Below, piece by piece: positions 7,790 through 16,448 of a stretch of DNA of 41,812 nucleotides (its first letter is position 1; every line of letters starts with the position of its first letter). This DNA is from Phenylobacterium sp. GTDB taxonomy: Bacteria; Pseudomonadota; Alphaproteobacteria; Caulobacterales; Caulobacteraceae. Made by a program: the position numbers and the translations under genes. A model generated the notes under the pieces. It worked only from the letters and a program-made list of their open reading frames with translations, did not search any database and was not told where the DNA came from. The stretch lies in contig NZ_SCTC01000075.1 of the NCBI RefSeq assembly GCF_004299445.1, positions 1 to 41,812 on the forward strand, given 5' to 3'.

Positions 7790-9316
7790 TTGTTTGACGC
7801 GCTGACAGATCGGCTTTCGGGCGTATTCGACCGGCTCTCCGGCAAGGGCGTGCTGTCCGAGAAGGACGTCGCCGAGGTGATGCGCGAGATTCGCGTCGCT
7901 CTGCTCGAGGCCGACGTCGCGCTGCCGGTCGTCCGCGACTTCATCGCCAAGGCCACCGAGGCCGCGACGGGCGAGGCGGTGATCCGCTCGGTGCGTCCCG
8001 CCGACCAGGTGGTGAAAATCACCTACGACGGCCTGGTCGAGATGCTGGGCGGCGGGAAGGAGCCCGAGGGGCTCAACATCTCGCTGAACCCGCCGACCGT
8101 GATCCTGATGGCCGGCCTGCAGGGCTCGGGCAAGACCACCACCGCCGGCAAGCTGGCGCTGCGGCTGGTCAAGGATCGCAAGAAGGTCCTGCTGGCCTCG
8201 CTCGACACCCGCCGTCCCGCCGCCATGGAACAGCTGGGCATGCTGGCCGAGCAGGCGGGCGCCAACTTCCTGCCGATCGTCCAGGGCCAGGCCGCCCCGG
8301 ACATCGCGCGCCGCGCCATGCAGGCGGCGAAGCTGCAGGGCTTCGACATCCTGATCCTCGACACCGCCGGTCGCACGACGGTCGACGAGGCGATGATGTC
8401 CGAGGCGGCCGAGATCGCGAAGATCTCGAACCCTTCCGAGACGCTGCTGGTCGCCGACGCCCTGACCGGTCAGGACGCGGTGCGCACGGCCAAAGCCTTC
8501 CACGAGCGCCTGCCGCTGACCGGCCTGGTGCTGACCCGGGCCGACGGCGATGGCCGCGGCGGCGCGGCGCTGTCGATGCGCGCCGTCACCGGCCTGCCGA
8601 TCAAGTTCCTGGGCGTGTCGGAAAAGATCGACGGCCTGGACGCCTTCGACGCCGAGCGCGTGGCCGGCCGCATCCTGGGTCGCGGCGACGTCGTGGCGCT
8701 GGTCGAGAAGGCCGCGCAAGAACTCGACATGGCCCAGGCCGAGGCCACGGCGCGCAAGCTCGCCAAGGGCCAGTTCGACCTCGACATGATGGCCGACCAG
8801 CTCAAGCAGATGAAGCGCATGGGCGGCATGGAAGGCATGATGGGCCTGCTGCCCGGCGTGCAGAAGATGAAGAAGCAGATCGCCGAGAGCGGTCTGAACG
8901 ACAAGATGTTCGACCGCCAGGTGGCGATCATCTCGTCGATGACCAAGCAGGAGCGGAAGAAGCCCGACATCCTGGCCGCCTCGCGCAAGCGCCGCATCGC
9001 CGCCGGCGCGGGCGTCGACGTGGCCGAGGTGAACCGCCTGCTGAAACAGCACCGCCAGATGGCCGACGCCTTCAAGGCGCTGTCGAAGAACGGCGGCAAG
9101 GGCTTCGGCCAGATGGCCAAGATGCTGGGCGGCGGCAACATGGACATGGGCAAGATCGCCCAGATGACCGGTCAGCCCGCCCCCACGCCGGAGCAGATCG
9201 AAGAGATGCAGTCGAAGCTGAAAGGCCTCGGCGGTCCCGGTGGAACCGGCGGCTTCAAACTCCCCGGGCTGGGTGGCGGCGGCCTCCCTCCCGGATTCAA
9301 CCCCTTCAAGAAATAG
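7790..9316 (+). CDS. ffh: Signal recognition particle protein Ffh
   Basis: GTPase that, with 4.5S RNA and FtsY, targets nascent membrane proteins. 508 residues: N domain (1-90), G domain with P-loop GLQGSGKTTTAGK (about 106-118), DTAGR (about 190) and TRADGDGRGGA (about 249), then a methionine-rich M domain (about 325-440; DLDMMADQLKQMKRMGGMEG) with the RNA-binding SRKRRIAAGAG near 398. The C-terminal tail is Gly/Pro-rich. The TTG start is supported by aaaggag 7 bases upstream and by the conserved MFDALTDRL terminus. Only 25 bp separate it from rpsP, so they are probably cotranscribed. Confidence 0.97.
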   Translation: MFDALTDRLSGVFDRLSGKGVLSEKDVAEVMREIRVALLEADVALPVVRDFIAKATEAATGEAVIRSVRPADQVVKITYDGLVEMLGGGKEPEGLNISLNPPTVILMAGLQGSGKTTTAGKLALRLVKDRKKVLLASLDTRRPAAMEQLGMLAEQAGANFLPIVQGQAAPDIARRAMQAAKLQGFDILILDTAGRTTVDEAMMSEAAEIAKISNPSETLLVADALTGQDAVRTAKAFHERLPLTGLVLTRADGDGRGGAALSMRAVTGLPIKFLGVSEKIDGLDAFDAERVAGRILGRGDVVALVEKAAQELDMAQAEATARKLAKGQFDLDMMADQLKQMKRMGGMEGMMGLLPGVQKMKKQIAESGLNDKMFDRQVAIISSMTKQERKKPDILAASRKRRIAAGAGVDVAEVNRLLKQHRQMADAFKALSKNGGKGFGQMAKMLGGGNMDMGKIAQMTGQPAPTPEQIEEMQSKLKGLGGPGGTGGFKLPGLGGGGLPPGFNPFKK

Positions 9317-9341
9317 CTTTCAGACCAAGGACTTAAGACAA

Positions 9342-9842
9342 ATGCTGAAGATTCGTCTCGCCCGTGGCGGCGCCAAGAAACGCCCCTACTACTCGATCGT
9401 CGTCGCCGACAGCCACTCGCCCCGCGACGGCCGCTTCATCGAGAAGGTGGGCTCGTACAACCCGCTCCTGAAGAAGGACGACCCGAACCGCGTCGTCCTG
9501 AAGCAGGAACGCATCGCCGAGTGGATCGCCAAGGGCGCCCAGCCGACCGACCGCGTGGCCCGTGAACTGGGCAAGCTCGGCATCGTGAAGTGGGAAGCCG
9601 GCAACAACCCGACCAAGGCCGAGCCGGGCAAGAAGGCCAAGGAACGCGCCGAGGAGAAGGCCCAGAAGGAAGCCGACCGCGCCGCCGCCGCTGCCGAAGC
9701 CGCCGCCAACCCGCCGCCGGTCGAAGAGCCCGTCGCCGAGGAAGCCCCGGCTGCCGAAGCCGCCGCCGAGGAAGCTCCCGCGGCTGAAGAGGCCCCGGCT
9801 GCTGAAGAGGCTCCGGCCGCTGAAGGCGAAGCGCAGGCCTGA
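9342..9842 (+). CDS. rpsP: 30S ribosomal protein S16 with long acidic Ala-rich tail
   Basis: Residues 1-80 are a standard S16 (MLKIRLARGGAKKRPYYSIV..., FIEKVGSYNPL, RIAEWIAKGAQPTDRV). The protein is 166 residues, twice the length of the E. coli protein (about 82). The extension is first Lys/Glu-rich and then consists of repeats of EEAPAA. Extended S16 tails occur in alphaproteobacteria. The tail is low-complexity and probably disordered, exposed on the ribosome surface. It is followed 12 bp later by rimM. Confidence 0.97.
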   Translation: MLKIRLARGGAKKRPYYSIVVADSHSPRDGRFIEKVGSYNPLLKKDDPNRVVLKQERIAEWIAKGAQPTDRVARELGKLGIVKWEAGNNPTKAEPGKKAKERAEEKAQKEADRAAAAAEAAANPPPVEEPVAEEAPAAEAAAEEAPAAEEAPAAEEAPAAEGEAQA

Positions 9843-9854
9843 GGCTGACGACGG

Positions 9855-10379
9855 ATGGGCGCTGACTCCGAAAACACGGAAGGCCTCATCCAGGTGGGTC
9901 GCGTCGCGGGCGCCTTCGGGGTCCGCGGCGAGATCCGCATCACCAGCTTCACGGCCGAGCCGCTGGCGCTGGTGGACTACAAGACCCTGGTGCGTGAGGA
10001 CGGCTCGCCCGGCCTCACGCTCACCTCGGGGCGCGACGCGAAAGGCAGCATTGTCGTCCGCGCGAAGGAAATCGAGACCCGCGAGCAGGCCGAAGCCCTG
10101 CGCGGCCTCAAGCTGTTCATTCCGAGAGACCGCCTTCCCGAGCCCGAGGAGGACGAGTTCTACGTCACCGACCTGATCGGCCTGTCTGTGCAGACCGCCG
10201 AGGGCGAGGTGCTGGGCGTCGTGAAGGCCGTCCAGGACTTCGGCGCCGGCGACCTGCTGGAAATCGCGCCCGCCGTCGGCGGCGCGAGTTGGTATCTTCC
10301 GTTCACGCGGGAAGCGGTGCCGGAAGTCCGGATCGCCGACGGGGTCGTGGTGGCCGTTCCGCCGGAAGAGGTGGAGTAG
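9855..10379 (+). CDS. rimM: Ribosome maturation factor RimM
   Basis: Assembly factor for the 30S head that binds S19. 174 residues: N-terminal RimM domain (IQVGRVAGAFGVRGEIRI, residues about 11-95) and C-terminal PRC-barrel (EFYVTDLIGLSV through PFTREAVPEV). It follows rpsP closely in the usual order. Unlike the E. coli operon, trmD does not follow directly; a hairpin terminator and convergent tesB genes come next. Confidence 0.96.
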   Translation: MGADSENTEGLIQVGRVAGAFGVRGEIRITSFTAEPLALVDYKTLVREDGSPGLTLTSGRDAKGSIVVRAKEIETREQAEALRGLKLFIPRDRLPEPEEDEFYVTDLIGLSVQTAEGEVLGVVKAVQDFGAGDLLEIAPAVGGASWYLPFTREAVPEVRIADGVVVAVPPEEVE

Positions 10380-10380
10380 C

Positions 10381-10406
10381 TTTCCCTCCCCATTAAGGGA
10401 GGGAAA
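10381..10406. terminator. Bidirectional hairpin between rimM and tesB
   Basis: A perfect 10-bp inverted repeat, tttccctccc / gggagggaaa, with a 6-base loop (cattaa). It fills the gap between two convergent stop codons. The stem base supplies only a short T/A stretch, so termination is inferred from position and stem strength. The sequence resembles the arms of the dispersed palindromic repeat family. Confidence 0.65.
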
Positions 10407-11273
10407 CTAGGCCTTCGGCTTCTTCATCCGCATCAGGCCTTCCTGGGCGCAGCTGGCCACCAGCGCGCCGTCCGAGGCGCGGTAGATGTAGCCCAGGTTG
10501 AAGCCGCGGCCACCCGAGGCCGAGGGACTCTCCTGCACGTACAGATGCCATTCGTTGAAGTCGGTCGGGCGATGGAACCACATGGCGTGGTCCAGGCTGG
10601 CGGACTGGAAGCCGGGCGTGCGCCACGAGACGCCATGCGGGCGGATCGCAGTGCCCAGCAGGCTCATGTCCGACGCATAGGCCAGGATCACCTGGTGCAT
10701 GTGCTGGTCCTCGCCGATCGGATGACGCGCGCGGAACCAGACCTGCTGGCTCGGCTCGCGCGGGTCGGGCGCGGCGCTGTCGAAGCGGCCGCCGACGGTG
10801 CGCATCTCGATGGGCTGCTCGCGGTCGATCCAGTCCTCGTCGTCGGGCGCCAGGGCCGCCAGGCGCTTGCGCACGGCCGAGTCATCCTCGACCTCGTCCC
10901 ACGGAGGCGCGACCGGCTGGTCGGCCTGGTGCTCGTAGCCGTCCTCCGCCACCTGGAACGAGGCGGCCAGGTTGAAGATCTGCTGGCCGTGCTGGACGGC
11001 GATGACCCGCCGGGTGGTGAAGCTGCCGCCATCGCGCGAGCGGTCCACCTCGAACACGATCGGGACCTTCGGGTCGCCCGGCCGGATGAAGTAGCAGTGC
11101 AGCGAGTGGCAGATGCGATCCTCTACGGTCTCGTAGGCCGCCAGCAGCGACTGGGCGATCACCTGGCCGCCATAGATGCGGTGGCGCTGCTCCTTGTCGG
11201 GCGTCGTGCCGCGGAAGAGGTTCACCTCGAGACGCTCCAGCCCGAGCGTCTCGGAGAGGGTCACTTGGTCCAT
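10407..11273 (-). CDS. tesB: Acyl-CoA thioesterase II, paralogue 1
   Basis: Hydrolyses acyl-CoA to free acid and CoA. 288 residues with a double hotdog fold. It has GGQVIAQSLLAAYETV and HSLHCYFIRPGDP in the first half, and ILAYASDMSLL, SLDHAMWFHRP and AQEGLMR in the second; the Asp of the AYASD segment and the Gln of AQEG are the family catalytic residues. The start MDQVTLSETLGLERL was chosen by comparison with the neighbouring paralogue, since the open frame runs further upstream without family sequence. It lies 92 bp downstream of paralogue 2 on the same strand. Confidence 0.93.
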   Translation of the reverse strand: MDQVTLSETLGLERLEVNLFRGTTPDKEQRHRIYGGQVIAQSLLAAYETVEDRICHSLHCYFIRPGDPKVPIVFEVDRSRDGGSFTTRRVIAVQHGQQIFNLAASFQVAEDGYEHQADQPVAPPWDEVEDDSAVRKRLAALAPDDEDWIDREQPIEMRTVGGRFDSAAPDPREPSQQVWFRARHPIGEDQHMHQVILAYASDMSLLGTAIRPHGVSWRTPGFQSASLDHAMWFHRPTDFNEWHLYVQESPSASGGRGFNLGYIYRASDGALVASCAQEGLMRMKKPKA

Positions 11274-11365
11274 GGGGCGCTCGTTATGCTGCAACTGCGA
11301 AGGCGTTGCGCTTACGCCTCCGAGAAAGGCGCCGCAATCCCTTCCCGCCCCGCAAGGCGCGGAGA

Positions 11366-12256
11366 CTATTTGCTCGGCTTCATCCGCATCAGCCCTTCCT
11401 GCGCGACGCTGGCGACCAGCGTCCCGTCCTCGGCGAAGATCTGGCCGCGGATCAGGCCCCGCCCGTCCGAGGCCGAGGGGCTGTCGTGGACGTAGAGGTG
11501 CCATTGATTGAAGTCGGTCGGCTTGTGGAACCACATGGCGTGATCCAGCGAGGCCGACTGGAAACCCGGGGTCTGCCAGTGGACGCCGTAGGGCCGCATC
11601 GCCGTCGACAGCAGGTTCATGTCCGACGCATAGGCCAGGATCACCTGGTGCATGTGGGCGTCGTCGCCGATCGGCGTGCGGCAGCGGAACCAGTTCTGCG
11701 ACACGGGCTCCTTGGGCTTGCCGTCCAGCCAGTAGGTGCGCGCGTCCTGCGAGCGCATCTCGATCGGCGGCATCCGCGACAGCCACTTCTTCGCTTCGGG
11801 CGGCGCGTTCTTCATCATCTCGCGCATGACGTCCATCTGGTCGGGCAGCTTCGACCAGTGCGGCCCCTTCGGCATTCCGGCCTGGTGGAAGAAGCCTTCC
11901 TCGGGATCCTTGAACGAGGCGGCGAGATTGAAGATCTGCTTGCCCCGCTGCACAGCCACGACGCGCCTTGTCGTGAAGCTGCCACCATCGCGGCTACGAT
12001 CGACCTCGAACACGATCGGGACGGTCGGGTCGCCGGGGCGGATAAAATAGCAATGCAGCGAGTGGCAGACACGCGCCTCGACGGTCTCGTAGGCCGCGAG
12101 CAGCGACTGGGCGATCACCTGGCCGCCGAAGATGCGCCCCGGCGAGTTGTCGGGGGTGGTGCCGCGGAACAGGTTCTCCTCGATCCGCTCCAGCTGCAGC
12201 GTTTCGACCAGGGTGTCGTCCTGGCCCTCGGTCTCGGGAACTTCCGTCTGGCTCAT
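11366..12256 (-). CDS. tesB: Acyl-CoA thioesterase II, paralogue 2
   Basis: 296 residues, closely related to the downstream tesB over its whole length; long stretches such as GGQVIAQSLLAAYETVE and HSLHCYFIRPGDP are identical. It has an insert of about 10 residues in the middle (DQMDVMREMMKNAPPEA region) that the other copy lacks. The catalytic AYASD and AQEG segments are intact. The pair looks like a tandem duplication that has since diverged; separate chain-length preferences are possible but not visible in sequence. Confidence 0.93.
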   Translation of the reverse strand: MSQTEVPETEGQDDTLVETLQLERIEENLFRGTTPDNSPGRIFGGQVIAQSLLAAYETVEARVCHSLHCYFIRPGDPTVPIVFEVDRSRDGGSFTTRRVVAVQRGKQIFNLAASFKDPEEGFFHQAGMPKGPHWSKLPDQMDVMREMMKNAPPEAKKWLSRMPPIEMRSQDARTYWLDGKPKEPVSQNWFRCRTPIGDDAHMHQVILAYASDMNLLSTAMRPYGVHWQTPGFQSASLDHAMWFHKPTDFNQWHLYVHDSPSASDGRGLIRGQIFAEDGTLVASVAQEGLMRMKPSK

Positions 12257-12330
12257 CGCCGCCGCTTACGCGCCGCCCCGGCGCGGGGCAAGATGTTGCT
12301 TCCGCGGACGAAGCCGCCACATCCTGCGGC

Positions 12331-12936
12331 ATGGGGGAGATGAGCGTCACCGACAGGCCGATCTGGCGCACGCCGCTCGCCGTGGCGATCGTCGCCTGGA
12401 TGGTCATGGCCCTGTCCGTGACCCTCGCGGCCGCGCGCCTGATGGAGGTGACGCCCGAGGGCTCGGCGCCCATCGTCATCGCCGCCATCTACATCGTCCC
12501 GCCGCCGCTGCTGCTGGGCTGGAGCTTCTGGGCGATGCTGCGCGAGCCGGTGACGGGCTGGCTGGCGCCCACCGTGCTGATGACGTTCGTCGGCGGCTTC
12601 GTGCCGCTGTTCCAGCCGTTGTTCCAGACGGGCGTGCGGCTCAACTTCGAGCAGCGCCGCCCGGCCTACGAGGCGATCGTGGCCGATGCTCAGGCCGGTC
12701 GGCTGGTGGGTGTGGGCAATCCGCAGGGCTGGGTGACCGGCGAACGCGGCGACATCCGCTTCCGCTATCGCCCAGCCGACCCCGGATTCATCGACTTCGT
12801 ATGGACCCGCGCCTACGGTTTCCGCGCCGGCGTCCTCTACGACGACACCCCCTGCGTGGCCCGCAAGGGCTACACCTGCCTCTCCCGCGGCGACCCGCTG
12901 GACGCCCGGTATTCGTACTACGCGCGGGTGTTCTGA
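12331..12936 (+). CDS. Membrane protein, paralogue A of a tandem pair
   Basis: 201 residues. Two or three hydrophobic helices occupy residues 15-95, followed by a soluble part with LNFEQRRPAYEAIVADAQAGRLVG. The next gene has the matching LNFARHQATYDRVVADAEAGLLKG, so the two are related in this segment and in their helix layout. Two cysteines occur in the C-terminal domain (DDTPCVARKGYTCLSRG). The start could also be the ATG at 12340. No known family was recognised. Confidence 0.68.
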   Translation: MGEMSVTDRPIWRTPLAVAIVAWMVMALSVTLAAARLMEVTPEGSAPIVIAAIYIVPPPLLLGWSFWAMLREPVTGWLAPTVLMTFVGGFVPLFQPLFQTGVRLNFEQRRPAYEAIVADAQAGRLVGVGNPQGWVTGERGDIRFRYRPADPGFIDFVWTRAYGFRAGVLYDDTPCVARKGYTCLSRGDPLDARYSYYARVF

Positions 12937-12937
12937 C

Positions 12938-13555
12938 GTGACGGAGGCTCGCGCCTTCCCGTTGGCTCTTGCTGGCTGGTTTGCGTTCGCCGCGTTCGTC
13001 CTCCTGGCCTGCGTGCCGATCTATGAGGTCTTGGCCGGATGGCACAGGGTGCCATGGGCTATGATCGTGCTCGGCGTCCTCATGCTCCTGGCGTGGGGTC
13101 TGCGGCTGCTCCTTCAAAAGCCTCGGCGGAATTGGCCCGCTCCGATCCTCGTTCTGCTGGCGGCCTCGCTGTGGTTCGGATTGTCGGAGCCGCTGCTCAA
13201 CGCGGGGCTCATGCTGAACTTCGCGCGGCACCAAGCGACCTACGATCGTGTCGTTGCAGACGCTGAGGCAGGGCTGCTCAAGGGCAAGACGACGCCCAGC
13301 GGCGCTATCGAAGGCGTTCGAAATGGCCAGGCTTTCCACGCCGTGCCTGGACCTGCCGGGTTCGTGCGGTTCAAGGAATGGCAAGGCGGGGACTATATGT
13401 TCTTCGACGTCTTCCACGACCGGCGCAGTTGTCCGGGGCGCAACAAGGGCCGCCCCGTGCACACGCCGGCGCAGGGGTCCAGACCTGCCACGCTCTCCGT
13501 CGGCTATTCGCTTCATTTGGGCGGCCACTACTGCCTTACCCACTTGATTGTATGA
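12938..13555 (+). CDS. Membrane protein, paralogue B of a tandem pair
   Basis: 205 residues from a GTG start one base after the previous stop, so translation is probably coupled. Three hydrophobic helices (about 8-30, 38-58 and 68-86) are followed by a soluble C-terminal region. That region has the LNFxxxxxxYxxxVADAxAG segment shared with the preceding gene and cysteines at RRSCPG and HYCLTH. The function is unknown. A 6-bp ggcgcc hairpin follows the stop (13559-13574) without a T-run. Confidence 0.65.
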   Translation: MTEARAFPLALAGWFAFAAFVLLACVPIYEVLAGWHRVPWAMIVLGVLMLLAWGLRLLLQKPRRNWPAPILVLLAASLWFGLSEPLLNAGLMLNFARHQATYDRVVADAEAGLLKGKTTPSGAIEGVRNGQAFHAVPGPAGFVRFKEWQGGDYMFFDVFHDRRSCPGRNKGRPVHTPAQGSRPATLSVGYSLHLGGHYCLTHLIV

Positions 13556-13614
13556 CGAGGCGCCGTGTGGCGCCCGCTTGACCTTTGGCTGCCGGCGGGC
13601 CCTAGGAAGCCGCC

Positions 13615-14367
13615 ATGTCGTTCGACTGCACAGTCCTCACCATGTTCCCGGACGCGTTTCCGGGGCCGCTGGGCGTTTCCCTGATCGGGACGGCGTGGCG
13701 AGAGGCCGCGCTTTGGACATTGGAAACAGTGGACATTCGGGGCTTTTCCACAGATAAGCGCGGCTTCCTCGACGACACCCCTGCGGGTGGCGGTCCGGGA
13801 CAGGTGATGCGGGCGGATGTGATCGCCTCTGCGCTCGACAGCGTGGAGCGGCGCGGACGCCCGCTTTTGTACATGAGCGCCCGGGGTCGCCCCCTGACCC
13901 AGGCGCGCGTGAAGGAGTGGGCCCAGGCGCCTGGGCTGATCGTCCTCTGTGGGCGGTTCGAGGGGGTGGACCAGCGGGTGCTCGACGCCCGGGGGTTCGA
14001 GGAGGTCTCCGTCGGAGACGCGGTGCTCGCCGGTGGCGAGGCGGCGGCGATGGTGGCGATCGAGGCGTGCGTACGGCTGGTCCCGGGTGTGCTGGGGCAG
14101 GCCGAGAGCTTGAGTGAAGAAAGCTTCGAGGATGGGCTCCTCGAGCATCCGCAGTACACGCGACCGCGGGCGTTCGAAGGCCACGACATCCCCGAGGTGC
14201 TGCTGTCCGGGAACCACGCGCACGTTCGCAAGTGGCGTCAGGAGCAGCGGGAACAGACCACGCGGGAGCGGCGACCCGATCTCTGGGCCGCCAGGACCGC
14301 CAATCAACAGGCAAAGGGCGCCCCTCCAGGAAAAGAGGGCAAGCCCAGTAAGGATGAAGACCGATGA
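13615..14367 (+). CDS. trmD: tRNA (guanine-N1)-methyltransferase
   Basis: Forms m1G37 in tRNAs, which prevents +1 frameshifting. 250 residues. SPOUT trefoil-knot motifs are present: GGGPGQVMRAD (about 59-69), VLCGRFEGVDQRV, SVGDAVLAGGE and HPQYTRPRAF. The tail after about residue 225 is basic. Its ATGA overlap with rplS implies translational coupling. A TTGACC hexamer at 13580-13585 in the 59-bp upstream gap is a possible -35 element, which fits an independent promoter now that the gene is separated from rimM. Confidence 0.96.
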   Translation: MSFDCTVLTMFPDAFPGPLGVSLIGTAWREAALWTLETVDIRGFSTDKRGFLDDTPAGGGPGQVMRADVIASALDSVERRGRPLLYMSARGRPLTQARVKEWAQAPGLIVLCGRFEGVDQRVLDARGFEEVSVGDAVLAGGEAAAMVAIEACVRLVPGVLGQAESLSEESFEDGLLEHPQYTRPRAFEGHDIPEVLLSGNHAHVRKWRQEQREQTTRERRPDLWAARTANQQAKGAPPGKEGKPSKDEDR

Positions 14368-14768
14368 ACGTGATCGAACAGCTCCGTAAGGAAGAAGCCG
14401 ACCGCCTCCTGGCCACCCGCAAGGTCCCCGAGTTCCGTCCGGGCGACACCGTGCGCGTCAACGTGAAGATCAAGGAAGGCGAGCGCGAGCGCGTCCAGGC
14501 CTATGAGGGCGTCTGCATCGCCCGCGCCGGCCAGGGCGTCGATGAGAATTTCACTGTCCGCAAGATCTCGTTCGGCGAGGGCGTGGAGCGGGTGTTCCCG
14601 ATCCTGTCGCCGATGATCGAGTCGATCGAGGTGAAGCGCCGCGGCGTCGTGCGTCGCGCCAAGCTGTACTACCTGCGCGACCGTCGCGGGAAGTCGGCGC
14701 GGATCGCCGAGCGCCAGATGTCGGCCCGTCCGACGGCCGAAGCCGCCGCCGAGACCACCGAAGGCTAA
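14364..14768 (+). CDS. rplS: 50S ribosomal protein L19
   Basis: 134 residues. Typical L19 segments are VPEFRPGDTVRVNVKI, RVQAYEGVCIARAG, GVGVERVFP-type (here GEGVERVFPILSP) and VKRRGVVRRAKLYYLRDRRGKSARI (cited in part). A short Ala/Glu-rich tail extends past the E. coli end. It overlaps the trmD stop by 4 bases and is followed by a strong terminator. Confidence 0.97.
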   Translation: MNVIEQLRKEEADRLLATRKVPEFRPGDTVRVNVKIKEGERERVQAYEGVCIARAGQGVDENFTVRKISFGEGVERVFPILSPMIESIEVKRRGVVRRAKLYYLRDRRGKSARIAERQMSARPTAEAAAETTEG

Positions 14769-14794
14769 GCCTCCGAACAAGCTACGAAATTCAG

Positions 14795-14826
14795 ACGGCG
14801 GCTGGAGCGATCCAGCCGCCGTTTTT
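14795..14826 (+). terminator. Intrinsic terminator of trmD-rplS
   Basis: A perfect 12-bp stem (acggcggctgga / tccagccgccgt) with a GCGA tetraloop, followed by five T. This is the clearest intrinsic terminator in the window along with those at 30.3-30.7 kb. Confidence 0.93.
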
Positions 14827-14871
14827 CATGCGCCCGGCCCTGGGGGAGGTCGGCGCACTCGGGGGAGTTGG

Positions 14872-15345
14872 TCAGGCCGGCTGGCCCGCGGCCAGGGCCG
14901 AGCGCCAGCCGGCGGGGGTCATGGTCGCCAGGTACTCGGCCTGCATTGGCGCGGTCAGCACCTCGATCATCAGGGCGTTCTCGACCCACAGCTCGATGAC
15001 GCCGAACATGCCGCCGCGATTGCAGCCCTTAGCCAGCCAGCCCTCCTCGGCGGCCAGCGCGTAGATCTCGGCTTCGCTGAGCGGCGAGGCCACGGCGAAG
15101 TGGACCGGCCCGTGCCGAGGCTGGTCGCCCATCCGACACTGCACCTCCGCGTCTCCGTCGCCGGGGTGCAACTCGGCGCCCCGGCGGTAGATCTCGATGG
15201 CGGAGTTCCGGTGGTCGCCGGCCAGCACGATGACCGACCCGTCGCCCACCGGTGGAAACGGCAGCGCTTCGGCGCGCCACAGGCGGGCGATCGCGGCGCC
15301 CACGCGCTGGGGATCGTCGGCGGCGATCGAGAGGTGAAAGATCAT
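14872..15345 (-). CDS. VOC/glyoxalase-like hypothetical protein
   Basis: 157 residues from the ATG giving MIFHLSIAADDPQRVG. The opening HLSIAADDP and the beta-alpha-beta pattern with HGPVHFAVASPLSEAEI resemble one VOC (glyoxalase/dioxygenase) module. Further segments are GWLAKGCNRGGMFGVIELWVENALMIEVL (cited in part), with Glu residues where metal ligands would lie. The function is unknown. It is divergent from a LysR regulator with a 106-bp gap, which makes it a candidate target. Confidence 0.68.
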   Translation of the reverse strand: MIFHLSIAADDPQRVGAAIARLWRAEALPFPPVGDGSVIVLAGDHRNSAIEIYRRGAELHPGDGDAEVQCRMGDQPRHGPVHFAVASPLSEAEIYALAAEEGWLAKGCNRGGMFGVIELWVENALMIEVLTAPMQAEYLATMTPAGWRSALAAGQPA

Positions 15346-15451
15346 GGGCGGGCTCCACTCGTGTTCAGTTGGCGCGCTGGGTAGGCCACGCTTGGGTCCT
15401 GCGGAATCGGCGATATTGCGCAGGTGGATTGCAGGAATGCAGGGTGCCCGC

Positions 15452-16372
15452 ATGCAGGACTGGGACGACCTTCGATTCTTCCTGGCGGTGGTGCGCGCCG
15501 GCAGCGCCGTGGGCGCGGCGCGGGCATTGGGCGTGAACCAGACCACCATCGCGCGGCGGATCAGTCAGCTGGAGGAGCGCGCCGGCGCCGTGCTGTTCGA
15601 CCGGCAGCGCGAGGGCTACCGGCTGCGCGAGGCGGCCCTGCCGCTGGTGGCCGTGGCCGAGGCGGCGGAAGTCCAGGCGCAGGCGTTCGCCGACCTGGCG
15701 GGCGCGCTGGGTCGGGGAATTGACCGCATCCGCATCACCTCGAACGAGACCCTGGCGAACAGCGTCATCGCCCCCGCGGTGCAGGCCTTCCGCGTGCAGC
15801 ATCCCGACGTCCGCATCGAACTTCTGACGGGTGAACGGTTGCTGGACCTGACCCGCGGCGAAGCCGACGTGGCGCTCCGGGTCGTCGCGCGGCCGCAGCA
15901 GGACGTCGGCCTCGTGGCTCGCCGCGTCGCCTTGGCCGCGTGGGGGGCCTACTGCAGCCGGGACTACGCTCGCTTCCACGGTGCGCCGCGGACGCCCGAG
16001 GACCTTGCCGCGCACGACGTGCTGACGCTGGATCACCCCAGCGGCAGTCACCTGGCCAGGCTCGGCCCGAGGGTGCGATCGCACGAGTGTCGCGAAACCC
16101 TGAACGACCTCTGCATCGCCGCGCGCGCGGGTTTGGGCGTGGTCAGCCTGCCCTGTCTGCTGGGCTATACTCAATCCGACCTGGAGCTCTGCTTCGTCCA
16201 GGAAGAGCCGCTGGATCCGGTCTGGCTGATCTTCCACGAGCGACTGCGCGGCGCGCCACAGGTGCGGGCATTGCTGGATGAAATCGCGGGCCAGGCTTCG
16301 CGGGTGCGGCCGCTGCTTCTGCGCGGCGAGGCTGGCGGGCCGGCGCGCGATGCGCTTTCAGAAAAAATGTGA
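15452..16372 (+). CDS. LysR-family transcriptional regulator
   Basis: 306 residues. It has an N-terminal winged helix (DLRFFLAVVRAGSAVGAARALGVNQTTIARRI, residues about 5-36, cited in part) and a LysR substrate-binding domain (IRITSNETLANSVIAPAV onward). The start at MQDWDDLRFF is preferred over an ATG five codons upstream because family members begin like this. Repeated tgcagga/atgcaggg sequences at 15431-15459 overlap the start region and may be part of an operator. Probable targets are the divergent VOC-like gene or the downstream isomerase-SDR pair (inference). Confidence 0.9.
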   Translation: MQDWDDLRFFLAVVRAGSAVGAARALGVNQTTIARRISQLEERAGAVLFDRQREGYRLREAALPLVAVAEAAEVQAQAFADLAGALGRGIDRIRITSNETLANSVIAPAVQAFRVQHPDVRIELLTGERLLDLTRGEADVALRVVARPQQDVGLVARRVALAAWGAYCSRDYARFHGAPRTPEDLAAHDVLTLDHPSGSHLARLGPRVRSHECRETLNDLCIAARAGLGVVSLPCLLGYTQSDLELCFVQEEPLDPVWLIFHERLRGAPQVRALLDEIAGQASRVRPLLLRGEAGGPARDALSEKM

Positions 16373-16448
16373 CCGATCGTGCTCTTTCTAGGTTGCCGCT
16401 GACGCGCGACAGGTGCTCCCTGACGCCTCCAACGGACGGAGCGGCCGC

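Noticed and set aside
10407..11786. A longer tesB protein of 459 residues
   Set aside because: The upstream part is the neighbouring tesB gene read in another frame; the two paralogues align from the ATG at 11273.
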